Below are positions 26,739 through 36,320 of a stretch of 46,743 bases of DNA, piece after piece. Source of the DNA: an uncultured Clostridium sp. GTDB lineage: Bacteria > Bacillota > Clostridia > Clostridiales > Clostridiaceae. The stretch lies in NCBI RefSeq assembly GCF_937920395.1, contig NZ_CALEVF010000063.1:1-46743 (forward strand). The letters run 5' to 3'. Each line of letters begins with the position of its first letter. The stretch's first letter is position 1. A program made the translations under genes and the position numbers. The notes under the pieces were generated by a model. That model was not told the DNA's origin, did no database searches, and saw only the letters and a program-made list of their open reading frames with translations.

Positions 26739-26953
26739 TAGTGCTTATTATTTTGTATATTTAAAATGTATGTATAATACTGATACCTTATCAGCAATTA
26801 TAAAAAGCAGTGAATTATTAACCTAGTTATCTTAAGTAAAATGATATATTCTTATAATATTGAGGTTAATCCTCTATATTTAATATAAGACATGTATCTT
26901 TACAAATAATATAAATGAACATAAAAATTAAAAACCATAAGGAGGAATTTACA

Positions 26954-28945
26954 TTGAATAAAATTGAACAATTAACAGTAGATACTATAAGGGTTTTATC
27001 AGCTGATGCAATACAAAAAGCAAATTCAGGTCATCCAGGTCTTCCACTTGGAGTTGCACCAATGGCCTATACATTATGGGCAAACCATATGAAACATAAT
27101 CCTAGCAATTCAAAATGGGAAGATAGAGATAGATTCGTACTATCTGCAGGACATGGATCAATGCTTGAATATTCACTTCTTAATCTTTTCGGATATGGTC
27201 TAACTATTGAAGATTTAAAGAATTTTAGACAATTTGGAAGTTTAACACCTGGTCATCCTGAATATGGTCATACAAACGGCGTTGAAGTTACAACTGGACC
27301 ACTTGGACAAGGAGTTGCTAATGCAGTTGGTATGGCAATAGCTGAAAGTCATCTTGCAGCAAAATTCAACACAAAAAAACATGCTATTGTAGATCATTAT
27401 ACATATGCTATATGTGGTGATGGAGATAATATGGAAGGGATTTCTGGAGAAGCAGCATCACTCGCAGGTACTCTAGGATTATCTAAACTTATTTTAATGT
27501 ATGATTCAAATAGTATTTCAATAGAAGGCTCTACAGATATCGCCTTTACAGAAGATGTAAGCAAACGATATGAAGCTTATGGATGGCAGGTTTTATACGT
27601 AGAAGATGGCAATGATATGGATGCAATAGGAAAAGCCATTGAAACTGCAAAACTTGAGTTAAATAAACCTACATTTATTAAAATTAAAACTGTTATTGGC
27701 TTTGGTTGTGCTAAAAAACAAGGCACATCATCTGCACATGGTGAACCACTTGGTGAAGATAATATAATTGAAATGAAAAAATGTATGGGATGGGACTTTG
27801 CTCCATTTACTGTTCCAGCTGAAGTAACTAAGCATATGGAAATTGTGAAATCAAAACTAAGCAAAAAAGAAGAAACCTGGAACGCACTTTATGCAGAGTA
27901 TAGTAAAGAAAATCCTAAACTTGCTAAAGAATATGAAGCATGGCAGAGAGGTGACATTCCTGTTGATTTACTTAAAGTAGAAGAACTATGGAAATTTGAA
28001 GGTAAAGCAGCAACAAGAAATTCTTCTGGTGCTATAATAAATATATTAGCGAAATATATACCAAACTTTATAGGTGGTTCTGCAGATCTTGCTCCTTCTA
28101 ATAAAACATATATGAAAGGTATGGGTGATTTCTCAAAGACAGATAGAAATGGTTCTAACCTTCATTTTGGAGTACGTGAGCATGCCATGGCAGCAATTGC
28201 AAATGGTATATATGTCCATGGAGGTCTTAAACCTTTTGTTTCAACCTTCTTTGTATTTAGTGATTATATGAAGGGTGCAATGAGATTATCTGCTCTTATG
28301 GGTTTACCAGTAACTTATGTTCTAACTCATGATAGTATAGCTGTTGGAGAAGATGGTCCAACTCATGAACCAATAGAACATCTTGCAGCGCTCAGAGCTT
28401 TACCAAACTTTAATGTATTTAGACCAGCTGATTCTAAAGAAACAGCTTTTGGTTGGTACTCTGCAATTACTTCAAAGGCAACTCCTACAGCGCTCATACT
28501 AACAAGGCAGAACCTTCCTCTTTATGATGAGACATCAATAGAAGCTTTAAAGGGTGCCTATGTTTTAAAAACATATGAAACACCTGGTCAAAACCCTGAT
28601 ATAATTTTAATGGCTTCTGGATCTGAAGTAGAATTTATCTATGAAGGTGCTAAGTTATTAAATGAAAAAGGTATTAAAGCAAGAGTTGTAAGTATGCCTT
28701 GCCTAGAATTATTTGAGGCCCAAACAAAAGAATACAAAGAATCTATATTGCCATCATCCGTAAGAACAAGACTTGCTATTGAAGCCGGTGCTTCTTTTGG
28801 TTGGCACAAATATGTTGGACTTGACGGCGATGTTATCTCAATTGATAGATTTGGAGCTTCAGGTAAAGCTGAAGTTTTATATAAAGAATTTGGATTTACA
28901 ACAGAAAATGTTGTTAGTAAAGCACTAAAACTACTGGGTAAATAA
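26954..28945 (+). CDS. tkt: Transketolase
   Basis: A 663-residue thiamine diphosphate enzyme of standard length. Marks in order: [16 protein letters not shown] near the N-terminus, the TPP-binding stretch [18 protein letters not shown] near residue 153, the pyrimidine-domain segments [12 protein letters not shown] and [14 protein letters not shown], and [21 protein letters not shown] (in part). It moves two-carbon units between pentose and hexose phosphates. The start is TTG 26954 with AAGGAGG 8 bases upstream; an ATG 13 codons earlier has no site and would overlong the protein. It is convergent with the hexitol operon at 29.1-35.4 kb, a neighbourhood discussed in the findings. Confidence 0.96.
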   Translation: MNKIEQLTVDTIRVLSADAIQKANSGHPGLPLGVAPMAYTLWANHMKHNPSNSKWEDRDRFVLSAGHGSMLEYSLLNLFGYGLTIEDLKNFRQFGSLTPGHPEYGHTNGVEVTTGPLGQGVANAVGMAIAESHLAAKFNTKKHAIVDHYTYAICGDGDNMEGISGEAASLAGTLGLSKLILMYDSNSISIEGSTDIAFTEDVSKRYEAYGWQVLYVEDGNDMDAIGKAIETAKLELNKPTFIKIKTVIGFGCAKKQGTSSAHGEPLGEDNIIEMKKCMGWDFAPFTVPAEVTKHMEIVKSKLSKKEETWNALYAEYSKENPKLAKEYEAWQRGDIPVDLLKVEELWKFEGKAATRNSSGAIINILAKYIPNFIGGSADLAPSNKTYMKGMGDFSKTDRNGSNLHFGVREHAMAAIANGIYVHGGLKPFVSTFFVFSDYMKGAMRLSALMGLPVTYVLTHDSIAVGEDGPTHEPIEHLAALRALPNFNVFRPADSKETAFGWYSAITSKATPTALILTRQNLPLYDETSIEALKGAYVLKTYETPGQNPDIILMASGSEVEFIYEGAKLLNEKGIKARVVSMPCLELFEAQTKEYKESILPSSVRTRLAIEAGASFGWHKYVGLDGDVISIDRFGASGKAEVLYKEFGFTTENVVSKALKLLGK

Positions 28946-28971
28946 TTAAATAAAACAACAATTTTCATTAC

Positions 28972-29007
28972 AAAGGCCATCTATTATAATTCTAATAGAT
29001 GGTCTTT
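28972..29007 (+). terminator. Terminator after tkt
   Basis: AAAGGCCATCTATTA (28972-28986) pairs with TAATAGATGGTCTTT (28993-29007), 15 base pairs with one G-U, followed by GTTTAAT. Confidence 0.85.
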
Positions 29008-29027
29008 GTTTAATATAATAAAACAAA

Positions 29028-29056
29028 AAAGATACAGGAATTAATCCTGTATCTTT
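29028..29056 (-). terminator. Terminator after the hexitol operon
   Basis: AAAGATACAGGA and TCCTGTATCTTT pair perfectly over 12 bases with a 5-base loop. On the - strand TTTTTTGTTTT follows. Confidence 0.9.
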
Positions 29057-29080
29057 CTTTATGTTAAATTTCTTATTGTT

Positions 29081-30343
29081 TTATTTAGCTTCCCAATTTT
29101 TAAGTAAATATGCTTCTGCCTCTTCACACCAAAGACCCTTATTACTCTCTGTAATTTCTGCTAATTTTTTAAAACGTGGATCTTTTTTACCTTTTTCCTC
29201 AAATTCATCTATTGCTGTAATATCCATAAATATGTTTGTATATATTAGTTTCTTTCCTGCAGGCACCTGTGTTAATTTAAGTGTGGCATCTGCTGCACTA
29301 TCAAGTCCTCCAATATGAGTAACCATAACTGCTGGATTTATAATATTTTTTTCTGTCATTCTTAATGACTCAATCATATCATTTGTATTTCCACCAGTAG
29401 TTCCTATAGTATGAGTTGATTGATAATGAACGTTATAGAAATTAAAAGTAGCTGAGAATTGCTTATCTGTAGGGCCAGCGAAGAAGTTTAAGCAACCATC
29501 TCTACCTAATATCTTGTCTCCTTGCTCTACCACTGGTTTAACTGGAGAATATACAAATACATCATCAAAACCTGTTCCACCTGTTAATCCTCTTAAATAA
29601 GCTGGAACATCTTCTATATCCTTTGTATTAACAAATATTAATTCTATTCCAACTTTCTTTGCATCTTCTTTAGTAAATATTGCACTTGCTCTATTTAATC
29701 TACTTTGTTCTATATCTGTTACTACAATTAGAGATGGCTTTCTATCACAATGCATAGCATAATCAATTGCACCTAAGCCCATAGGACCAGCAGCTGCTAG
29801 CATCGCAAGCTTACCGCCTTCAACAATTCCCATTTTGTGCTCATAACTACCCATTACTGTATGAAAACTTGCATGAAAACCTCCAATAATGCAAGACATT
29901 GGTTCAGCAAGTGATGCCTCATAATATGCTTTACCTTCATAGTTTAATAAACACCCAAGTTCCATTACTTCATGTGGAACTATTATATAAGTCGCGTCTC
30001 CACCACAATATCTATAAGAATATCCAGGTGAATCCATACTTCCTTTATAGTTTAATGCTGGTTGCATAGAAAATTTATTTCCAATTTTAAAATCATTTTT
30101 CCATTTTGAACCTACCTGTACTATATCTCCTGCCATTTCATGTCCTACAATTACTGGATTAACTGCTACATCACTAGGTACTCTCTTATGGTCAGTTCCA
30201 AGTATTGCTGCTTTATAAGTAGACATGCATATACTGTCTGATACTACTTTTACAAGTATTTCGTCTTCTTTTATTTCAGGAAGTTCAAATTCTTCCATTC
30301 TTAAATCTTTTTTACCGTATAATCTTACTGCTCTTGTTTTCAT
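29081..30343 (-). CDS. Zinc-type medium-chain dehydrogenase, SorE/YggP-like (polyol phosphate dehydrogenase candidate)
   Basis: A 420-residue medium-chain dehydrogenase. Catalytic-zinc ligand candidates are Cys39 (DSICMS) and His68-Glu69 (VGHEMAG). The nucleotide-binding segment is AAAGPMGLGAIDYAM near 190. The four-cysteine structural zinc cluster usual in alcohol dehydrogenases is absent; only Cys113 occurs in that region. Length and pattern resemble L-sorbose-1-phosphate reductase SorE and E. coli YggP. It is the last gene of the mtlR-mtlA-pfkB operon, with AAGGTGG 8 bases before the ATG. From context it probably oxidises a hexitol-1-phosphate from the PTS to a ketose-1-phosphate, replacing MtlD. 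The substrate is inference. Confidence 0.85.
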   Translation of the reverse strand: MKTRAVRLYGKKDLRMEEFELPEIKEDEILVKVVSDSICMSTYKAAILGTDHKRVPSDVAVNPVIVGHEMAGDIVQVGSKWKNDFKIGNKFSMQPALNYKGSMDSPGYSYRYCGGDATYIIVPHEVMELGCLLNYEGKAYYEASLAEPMSCIIGGFHASFHTVMGSYEHKMGIVEGGKLAMLAAAGPMGLGAIDYAMHCDRKPSLIVVTDIEQSRLNRASAIFTKEDAKKVGIELIFVNTKDIEDVPAYLRGLTGGTGFDDVFVYSPVKPVVEQGDKILGRDGCLNFFAGPTDKQFSATFNFYNVHYQSTHTIGTTGGNTNDMIESLRMTEKNIINPAVMVTHIGGLDSAADATLKLTQVPAGKKLIYTNIFMDITAIDEFEEKGKKDPRFKKLAEITESNKGLWCEEAEAYLLKNWEAK

Positions 30344-30367
30344 ATATATTACCACCTTTTTTATTTA

Positions 30368-31297
30368 TTATAAATATTCAAATACTACTTGTTTTTCAAG
30401 TTCTATAATTGTTTTAATATCACTCGCTTTTGTTCCTTCTGTCATTACATTTGCGGCGCCTGTTGCAACAGATAGCTTCACTGTATCTTCAAAACTAAGT
30501 CCCTTCTCGAGTGAATATGCAAGTGCTGCAACCATTGAGTCTCCAGCTCCTACCGTACTTTTCACGTCTACTTTAAGACCGTGTGCATATATAGTGCTTT
30601 CCTTTGTTACAAATACTGCTCCTTCACTCCCTAATGAAACTGCTACTATAATGATACCATATTTAAGCAAACTTTTCGCTATTTGCGCAGTTTCCACAAC
30701 ACCTCCTATTTTTTTATTAAACATAGCTCCCAGCTCATCAATGTTTGGTTTCACAAGGTAAGGTCCAGCTATTATACCTGCCTTAAGCATTTCCCCATCA
30801 GCATCTAATATTGTTTTTGCGCCTTTTTCTTTTGCCTTAGTAATCCAATTACCATAAATTTTCTTGTCTACGTTACTAGGAACACTTCCTGATAAAATTA
30901 TAGTATCATCACTATTTATATTATTAAATACTTTATCACATACGTCACTTAAATCCTTTAGACTTGCCTCTGGACCAGCCTCATTTATATCAGTATTAGT
31001 ATGATTAAGCATATCAACAACTTTTATATTTGTTCTAGTTTCACCTTTTGTAAAAACAAAGTCATTTAAAATGTTTATCTCATCTAAATAATCCTTTATA
31101 AATTTTCCTGAGGTGCCTGAGAGAATTCCCATTGCACGGCTTTCACCACCCAAATTCTTTATTACTTTTGATACATTAATTCCTTTTCCACCAGCGTCTA
31201 ATCTAACAGATGCAACTCTATTAACATTCCCTACACTGAAATTATTTATTTCAATAGTCTTATCAACTGCTGGATTTATTGTTATTGTTGTAATCAT
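30368..31297 (-). CDS. 1-phosphofructokinase-type PfkB kinase
   Basis: A 309-residue PfkB-family sugar kinase of the FruK/LacC group: N-terminal ITTITINPAVDKTIEI, signature 1 DAGGKGINVSKVIKNLGG near residues 33-50, and signature 2 STVGAGDSMVAALAYSL near 245-261 with the catalytic Asp. These enzymes phosphorylate fructose-1-P or tagatose-6-P at the other end to give the 1,6-bisphosphate. AGAGGTG precedes the ATG. It lies 36 bases after mtlA and 24 bases before the dehydrogenase start. In this operon fructose-1-P (or another ketose-1-P) is the likeliest substrate; tagatose-6-P cannot be excluded. Confidence 0.9.
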   Translation of the reverse strand: MITTITINPAVDKTIEINNFSVGNVNRVASVRLDAGGKGINVSKVIKNLGGESRAMGILSGTSGKFIKDYLDEINILNDFVFTKGETRTNIKVVDMLNHTNTDINEAGPEASLKDLSDVCDKVFNNINSDDTIILSGSVPSNVDKKIYGNWITKAKEKGAKTILDADGEMLKAGIIAGPYLVKPNIDELGAMFNKKIGGVVETAQIAKSLLKYGIIIVAVSLGSEGAVFVTKESTIYAHGLKVDVKSTVGAGDSMVAALAYSLEKGLSFEDTVKLSVATGAANVMTEGTKASDIKTIIELEKQVVFEYL

Positions 31298-31333
31298 ATT
31301 TCACCTCTTATTATTAATAATTTAATCTTGAAT

Positions 31334-33259
31334 TTAATCTTCTGATTTTATTGTAAATAAATCATAGATATACTGTACATCTTCTGTACTTTTTAGCTTA
31401 TCAGTAATACTTTCATCTTCCCCTTCAATTGCAATTGCAATATTAGAAAGTATTTGTAAATGTTCATCTCCAACTCCAGCAATACCAATTACGAGATATG
31501 CTAATTCTTCATCAAACTTAATTCCATTTGGAAATTGAAGCACTACCATTCCTGTTTTTTTAATGTTTTTCTTAGCTTCACCAACTCCATGAGGAATTGC
31601 TATCCCTTTACCAATATATGTGGAAAGATCATCTTCTCTTTGAATCATGGCATCAATATATTCTTCTTCTACATATCCACCCTCATATAATAATCTACCT
31701 GCCATTTTAATTGCTGTATACTTATCTGTACTTTCAAGACCTAATTTTATATTTTTCTTTTCAAGAATTTTGCTTTCATTCTTACCTTCATTTTTTAAAG
31801 CGCTTTTGTCTTCAGTATGAATCTGTATATTAGTATCAGCAACAGGTTTTAATCTTGCTGAGAGAATCTCAAAAGCAGGATTATTAAGGAAATCCTTAAC
31901 TGATATATGCTCAGCATTTGGAGCCACACTCTTTGCTCTTGCAGTTAGTGTTTCATGAGTTATAACAATCTGAGCATCCTTTGGGATAGCTTCAATTGCA
32001 CAATTTACTACCTTAATATTATATCCTGCCCTTTTAAATTTAGTCCTTAAAGTTGTTGCTCCCATTGCACTTGAACCCATTCCTGCATCACAAGCAAATA
32101 TTATTTTATTAAAAGTTTTGGCTACTACTCCATTTGTCTCACCTATTTCATCTTTTTTCTTTAATTTGAGTTCACTAGATTTTAATTTTGCTTCTTCTAA
32201 TTCATTGCCATCTGTTTTTTTATTAGTACTTTTTATTATTACAGATGATACTAAGAAAGATACCACTGCTGCTACGAGTACTCCTGCTACTACCGCAAAA
32301 TATCCACCCTTAGGTGTCATTGCAAGTACTGCAATTATACTACCTGGAGATGCTGCTGCAATTAATCCTGCTCCAAAAATTTGGAATGTGAATATTCCAC
32401 TTGCGCCACCGCAAATAACTGCTATTACAAGTAAAGGGTTCATCAAAACATAAGGAAAATAAATTTCATGTATACCACCTATAAAGTGAATTATTATCGC
32501 ACCTGGTGCTGACTCCTTAACTGCACCTTTTGCAAACACCCAATAAGCGAGTAGTACTCCAAGTCCAGGACCTGGATTTGATTCTAATAAGAAAAATACT
32601 GATTTCCCGATTGTTTTAGCTTCTTGTGCACCTATTGGAACCAAGATTCCGTTACCTATTGCATTATTTAAAAACAATATTTTTGCTGGTTCTATAAATA
32701 TAGATGCTAAAGGTAACAACCCTGCTTTTACTATGACTTCTACTCCGTCTTTTAGAAGACCGTTTAAACTTAGAACTACTGGACCAATTCCCGAGAATGC
32801 AATCAATGCTAGCATTGCTCCAAGTATCCCTGATGAAAAGTTATTAATTAACATTTCAAAACCAGCTGGAACTTTTCCTTCAATAAGATTATCAAATTTC
32901 TTTATAACATAACCACCGAGAGGTCCCATTATCATTGCGCCCATGAACATTGGAATATCTGATCCTACTATAATTCCAATAGTTGAGATTGCCCCAACTA
33001 CTCCACCTCTTACTCCACCTACCATTTTACCACCAGTGTAACCTATTAATAATGGTAAAAGATAAGTTATCATTGGACTAACTAATTTAGCAAAATTAGA
33101 ATTTGGTAGCCAGCCCTTTGGTATAAATAATGCAGTAATTAGCCCCCATGCTATAAATGCGCCAATATTCGGAAGTATCATTCCGCTTAGAAATCTACCA
33201 AACCCTTGTACTCTTTCTTTAGTTTTTCCTTTATTTTTTATGTTAGATGTATTATCCAT
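31334..33259 (-). CDS. mtlA: Mannitol-type PTS permease, fused IICBA
   Basis: A 641-residue three-domain PTS permease. IIC occupies about residues 15-345, with the mannitol-family signature GGIHEIYFPYVLMNP near 270. IIB follows around 385-470 with the phospho-cysteine in FACDAGMGSSAMG. IIA covers about 495-641 with the phospho-histidine in GIAIPHGVGEA. The fused layout is like E. coli MtlA rather than Bacillus MtlA plus MtlF. It imports and phosphorylates a hexitol, most likely mannitol to mannitol-1-P. The ATG has GGAGG 8 bases upstream and follows mtlR by 14 bases. An mtlD gene is missing, so other hexitols remain possible. Confidence 0.93.
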   Translation of the reverse strand: MDNTSNIKNKGKTKERVQGFGRFLSGMILPNIGAFIAWGLITALFIPKGWLPNSNFAKLVSPMITYLLPLLIGYTGGKMVGGVRGGVVGAISTIGIIVGSDIPMFMGAMIMGPLGGYVIKKFDNLIEGKVPAGFEMLINNFSSGILGAMLALIAFSGIGPVVLSLNGLLKDGVEVIVKAGLLPLASIFIEPAKILFLNNAIGNGILVPIGAQEAKTIGKSVFFLLESNPGPGLGVLLAYWVFAKGAVKESAPGAIIIHFIGGIHEIYFPYVLMNPLLVIAVICGGASGIFTFQIFGAGLIAAASPGSIIAVLAMTPKGGYFAVVAGVLVAAVVSFLVSSVIIKSTNKKTDGNELEEAKLKSSELKLKKKDEIGETNGVVAKTFNKIIFACDAGMGSSAMGATTLRTKFKRAGYNIKVVNCAIEAIPKDAQIVITHETLTARAKSVAPNAEHISVKDFLNNPAFEILSARLKPVADTNIQIHTEDKSALKNEGKNESKILEKKNIKLGLESTDKYTAIKMAGRLLYEGGYVEEEYIDAMIQREDDLSTYIGKGIAIPHGVGEAKKNIKKTGMVVLQFPNGIKFDEELAYLVIGIAGVGDEHLQILSNIAIAIEGEDESITDKLKSTEDVQYIYDLFTIKSED

Positions 33260-33273
33260 AACTCATACCTCCA

Positions 33274-35397
33274 TTAATTATTTACTTTTTGCTTATAAAA
33301 TTCTTTTAAAATATCATTTAATTCATTAAATGCATAATCTCTTTCTCCAGCCTTTAAATATTTAAGGAAGTCCACTCTTTCAATTAGCATTTTACTTACA
33401 TACCCTATCACTTCTATTTGTAGTGCACTACAATCTTCTGGTGCAAGCATTATAATTCCAAGCTTAATGTTTTCTATTTTACCTTCTCCATTTAAACATT
33501 CTAATCCCTTAGATAACTTTACAGCCCCAAAATATAATTTTCGTACAATATCTGTTCTACAATGAAGCAATATCATCTCATGTCCAGTTACTACTGTATT
33601 ACCTTTTTTTTCTCTACTTTCTAACGCTATTCTTATTTTTTCTGTCGTCTCTGGATCTTGCTCTATTGCTCTACTCGCTTCAATTATTAAAGCGTCAACG
33701 CTACTCATTTCTGGAATTTCTTTAAGGAAAAAATTATCTAATATCTCTATTATCGCTTCACTATATATATTTAATGAAATTAATTTGTCTTTGAATTTGA
33801 TTTCTTTATTTTTCTTATATGAATGTTTAATATTTGTGTTTTTAAAATCCTTTATTTGATTTGCAATTTTATCTTTATCTTCTTTAAAAAGCAATGGATT
33901 TACTCTTACTACTGGTTTAGAACATTTTTCTATATTAACTGTAGATATAATGAAATCTATCTCATTCTCTTTTAGAAAATTTTCTTCAATGTGAATTGTA
34001 GATATAATATCTACAATTTGAATATTGTCATACTCATTTTCTATTCTTATAGCAAGAAGTCTTGAAGTTCCCATACCCGTAGCACAAGCAATTGCAACCC
34101 TGTAAATAGGTTTAATTAGTTTTTCACTATTTTCAATTGCAGCCCCTAGATGCATGGCGATAAATGCAATTTCAGCTTCAGGAATTTTTATTCCTATATG
34201 TTTTTCAACTACTTTTGCACATTTAGTACTAGTCCTCATTAAATCATCATAATTAGTCTTAATTTCTTCTAGAAGTGGATTTCTAATATCAAGTTTCATC
34301 TTTAACCTTGTAATGGCAGTTCCAAGATGATTTACTAATCCATTTAACAACTCCTCATTATTCCCAAGGAATCTTCCTGTTTCAATCTCTGCTGTTTTAA
34401 TAATTTCCTTTGATAACTTTATAAGTTCAAAACTTCCTATTATCTTATTTCCTGTTTTATATTTTTCCTTGTAATTTTTAGATCCTTTAATGTGCATTGT
34501 TATGTAACCTATCTCATCTTCTGGTATTTCTACTTCAAAACACTTTGATATATTAATAGATAAATCAGATGCAATTAAATACTCAGGGCTTGTCTTAAGT
34601 TCTTTTAAGAACTCATGATCTATGGTTATTTTATCTCCTTTTTTTACCCTTTCAATAGCAAGTGCAATATGAACAATTAACCCAACAAACGCGCTATCCA
34701 CTAACTTATAATCTCTTTCTTTCTCAATGTTCTCAATTAAAACTTCTATCTTCTTTATTGTTTCATTATCTATTAAATTAAGTAGCCTATTTCTAGAAGA
34801 AACTTCTATATCTTTTGCGACAACTACTGAATCATCTAAATTTTGCCTTATTAGGTTTAAAAGCTGGCTTTCATTTGTATTTTCATAAATTAAGCTAACC
34901 ATGGCTTTTCTTATATGATTTTCTTTTCCTTCTACATATACCCCAAGTCCCTGTTTTCTAATTAGATTTAAACTATGCCTTTTAAACCATTCATCTGTTT
35001 TTTCTAAATCATTACTTATTGTTGCTTCAGTAACTTTTAAAGTTCTAGTAAAATTGTATAATTTAACTGGCTCTTGATTTTGAAGTAATTCACTAATAAT
35101 TATATTTTTTCTCTCTTTTGGAGAGTATATTGTTTCATCCTTTTCTCCATTTAACAAGTTGATAATACTTTGTTTCTCAAGGCGTGTACCAATTACTTTA
35201 ATACCAACTCCTGTCTTTTTATCAAGTCTTACTCCATTTTGTTTAAGGAATTTTTCTACTTCATGTATCTCTCTTAATACGGTTCTCCCACTAACGTCTA
35301 AATGTTTTGCTATTTTAGCAGTTGTAATATACTCATTCTCATTACATATAATTTGCAAAATATTCTTTATACGTAAATTAATCTTGTAACCTTTCAT
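33274..35397 (-). CDS. mtlR: MtlR-like PTS-controlled transcriptional activator
   Basis: A 707-residue BglG/DeoR-type activator. Order: a winged helix (residues ~5-65, TTAKIAKHLDVSGRTVLREI), a second helix-turn-helix (~110-160), two PTS regulation domains each keeping two histidines (VGLIVHIALA and YITMHIKG in the first; VNHLGTA and IAMHLGAA in the second), a GatB-type IIB domain with Cys in ACATGMGTS, and an MtlA-type IIA domain with GHEMILLHCRT. In Bacillus the PTS domains set activity by phosphorylation. GGAGGAG lies 5 bases before the ATG. It is the first gene of the operon it presumably controls. Confidence 0.92.
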   Translation of the reverse strand: MKGYKINLRIKNILQIICNENEYITTAKIAKHLDVSGRTVLREIHEVEKFLKQNGVRLDKKTGVGIKVIGTRLEKQSIINLLNGEKDETIYSPKERKNIIISELLQNQEPVKLYNFTRTLKVTEATISNDLEKTDEWFKRHSLNLIRKQGLGVYVEGKENHIRKAMVSLIYENTNESQLLNLIRQNLDDSVVVAKDIEVSSRNRLLNLIDNETIKKIEVLIENIEKERDYKLVDSAFVGLIVHIALAIERVKKGDKITIDHEFLKELKTSPEYLIASDLSINISKCFEVEIPEDEIGYITMHIKGSKNYKEKYKTGNKIIGSFELIKLSKEIIKTAEIETGRFLGNNEELLNGLVNHLGTAITRLKMKLDIRNPLLEEIKTNYDDLMRTSTKCAKVVEKHIGIKIPEAEIAFIAMHLGAAIENSEKLIKPIYRVAIACATGMGTSRLLAIRIENEYDNIQIVDIISTIHIEENFLKENEIDFIISTVNIEKCSKPVVRVNPLLFKEDKDKIANQIKDFKNTNIKHSYKKNKEIKFKDKLISLNIYSEAIIEILDNFFLKEIPEMSSVDALIIEASRAIEQDPETTEKIRIALESREKKGNTVVTGHEMILLHCRTDIVRKLYFGAVKLSKGLECLNGEGKIENIKLGIIMLAPEDCSALQIEVIGYVSKMLIERVDFLKYLKAGERDYAFNELNDILKEFYKQKVNN

Positions 35398-35476
35398 AAA
35401 ACTCCTCCAAAATTATTAAAAGATTGTATCAAGTTACTTATGTTTGCCCTATATTGTAATCATATTAGTGAATGTA

Positions 35477-35829
35477 AATGAAGTAACAATTTATTAATTA
35501 CCTTGACTTCATTATATTCCAGTAAACAATTACATACAATTCAAAGATAAATTGAATAGTCAGTAGCTAATGATGACAATATTTAATATTCATTCAATTT
35601 AACATTTTATATTTGGGTACTAAATGATAAAAAATATTTCTTTATTTTATATTGAATACTTACGTGAAATTTACACATAATATTATCAATAGTTACTAAC
35701 TCATAGCTACATGGATGAGCTCATCATTTATATAGATACAGCTAAAAGTTACTAACTACCATAAGTGTTAAATGAACTGTGTTAAATTTAGTTTTTAGCT
35801 GTAACTATTGTTTAATTCAGTTCATTTAA
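35477..35829. repeat. Cluster of interlocking inverted repeats upstream of mtlR and ferredoxin
   Basis: The 692-base gap 35398-36089 has no gene but many symmetric elements: AATGAAGT 35477-35484 with ACTTCATT 35506-35513; CAATAGTTAC 35687-35696 with GTAACTATTG 35801-35810; palindrome GATGAGCTCATC 35714-35725; TACAGCTAAAA 35737-35747 with TTTTAGCTGTA 35793-35803; TTAAATGAACTG 35768-35779 with CAGTTCATTTAA 35818-35829. AGTTACTAACT is also directly repeated at 35691 and 35747. The last two pairings cross one another. They may be operator sites or a structured RNA; see findings. The rest, 35830-36089, is AT-rich. Confidence 0.7.
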
Positions 35830-36071
35830 TACTGTTACTTTAATCTTCGAATTAATTTTTCATAGATTAAATATTCTATTTTTTTGTAAGTTACATATAT
35901 TTAACAGATTTAATATTTCTATTATTTAATTTTAATACAAAAATATAAATATATGTTTGATATAATACCTATAAAATGTATATATTTTGTTAATTCTTTA
36001 GCAAAGTTTTCTATTTCAAAAAAACGCTTTATTTATTAGTTCAATTATGATATTATGTAGTAAATTAGTAA

Positions 36072-36260
<189 letters not shown>

Positions 36261-36275
36261 TTACAACATATTTAA

Positions 36276-36309
36276 AAACAATCTATTGACTTTCGTCAAT
36301 AGATTGTTT
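36276..36309. terminator. Terminator between ferredoxin and yitT
   Basis: AAACAATCTATTGAC (36276-36290) and GTCAATAGATTGTTT (36295-36309) pair perfectly over 15 bases with a TTTC loop and a T run after. It serves the ferredoxin gene and possibly the convergent YitT gene. Confidence 0.93.
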
Positions 36310-36320
36310 TTTTCATTTTT

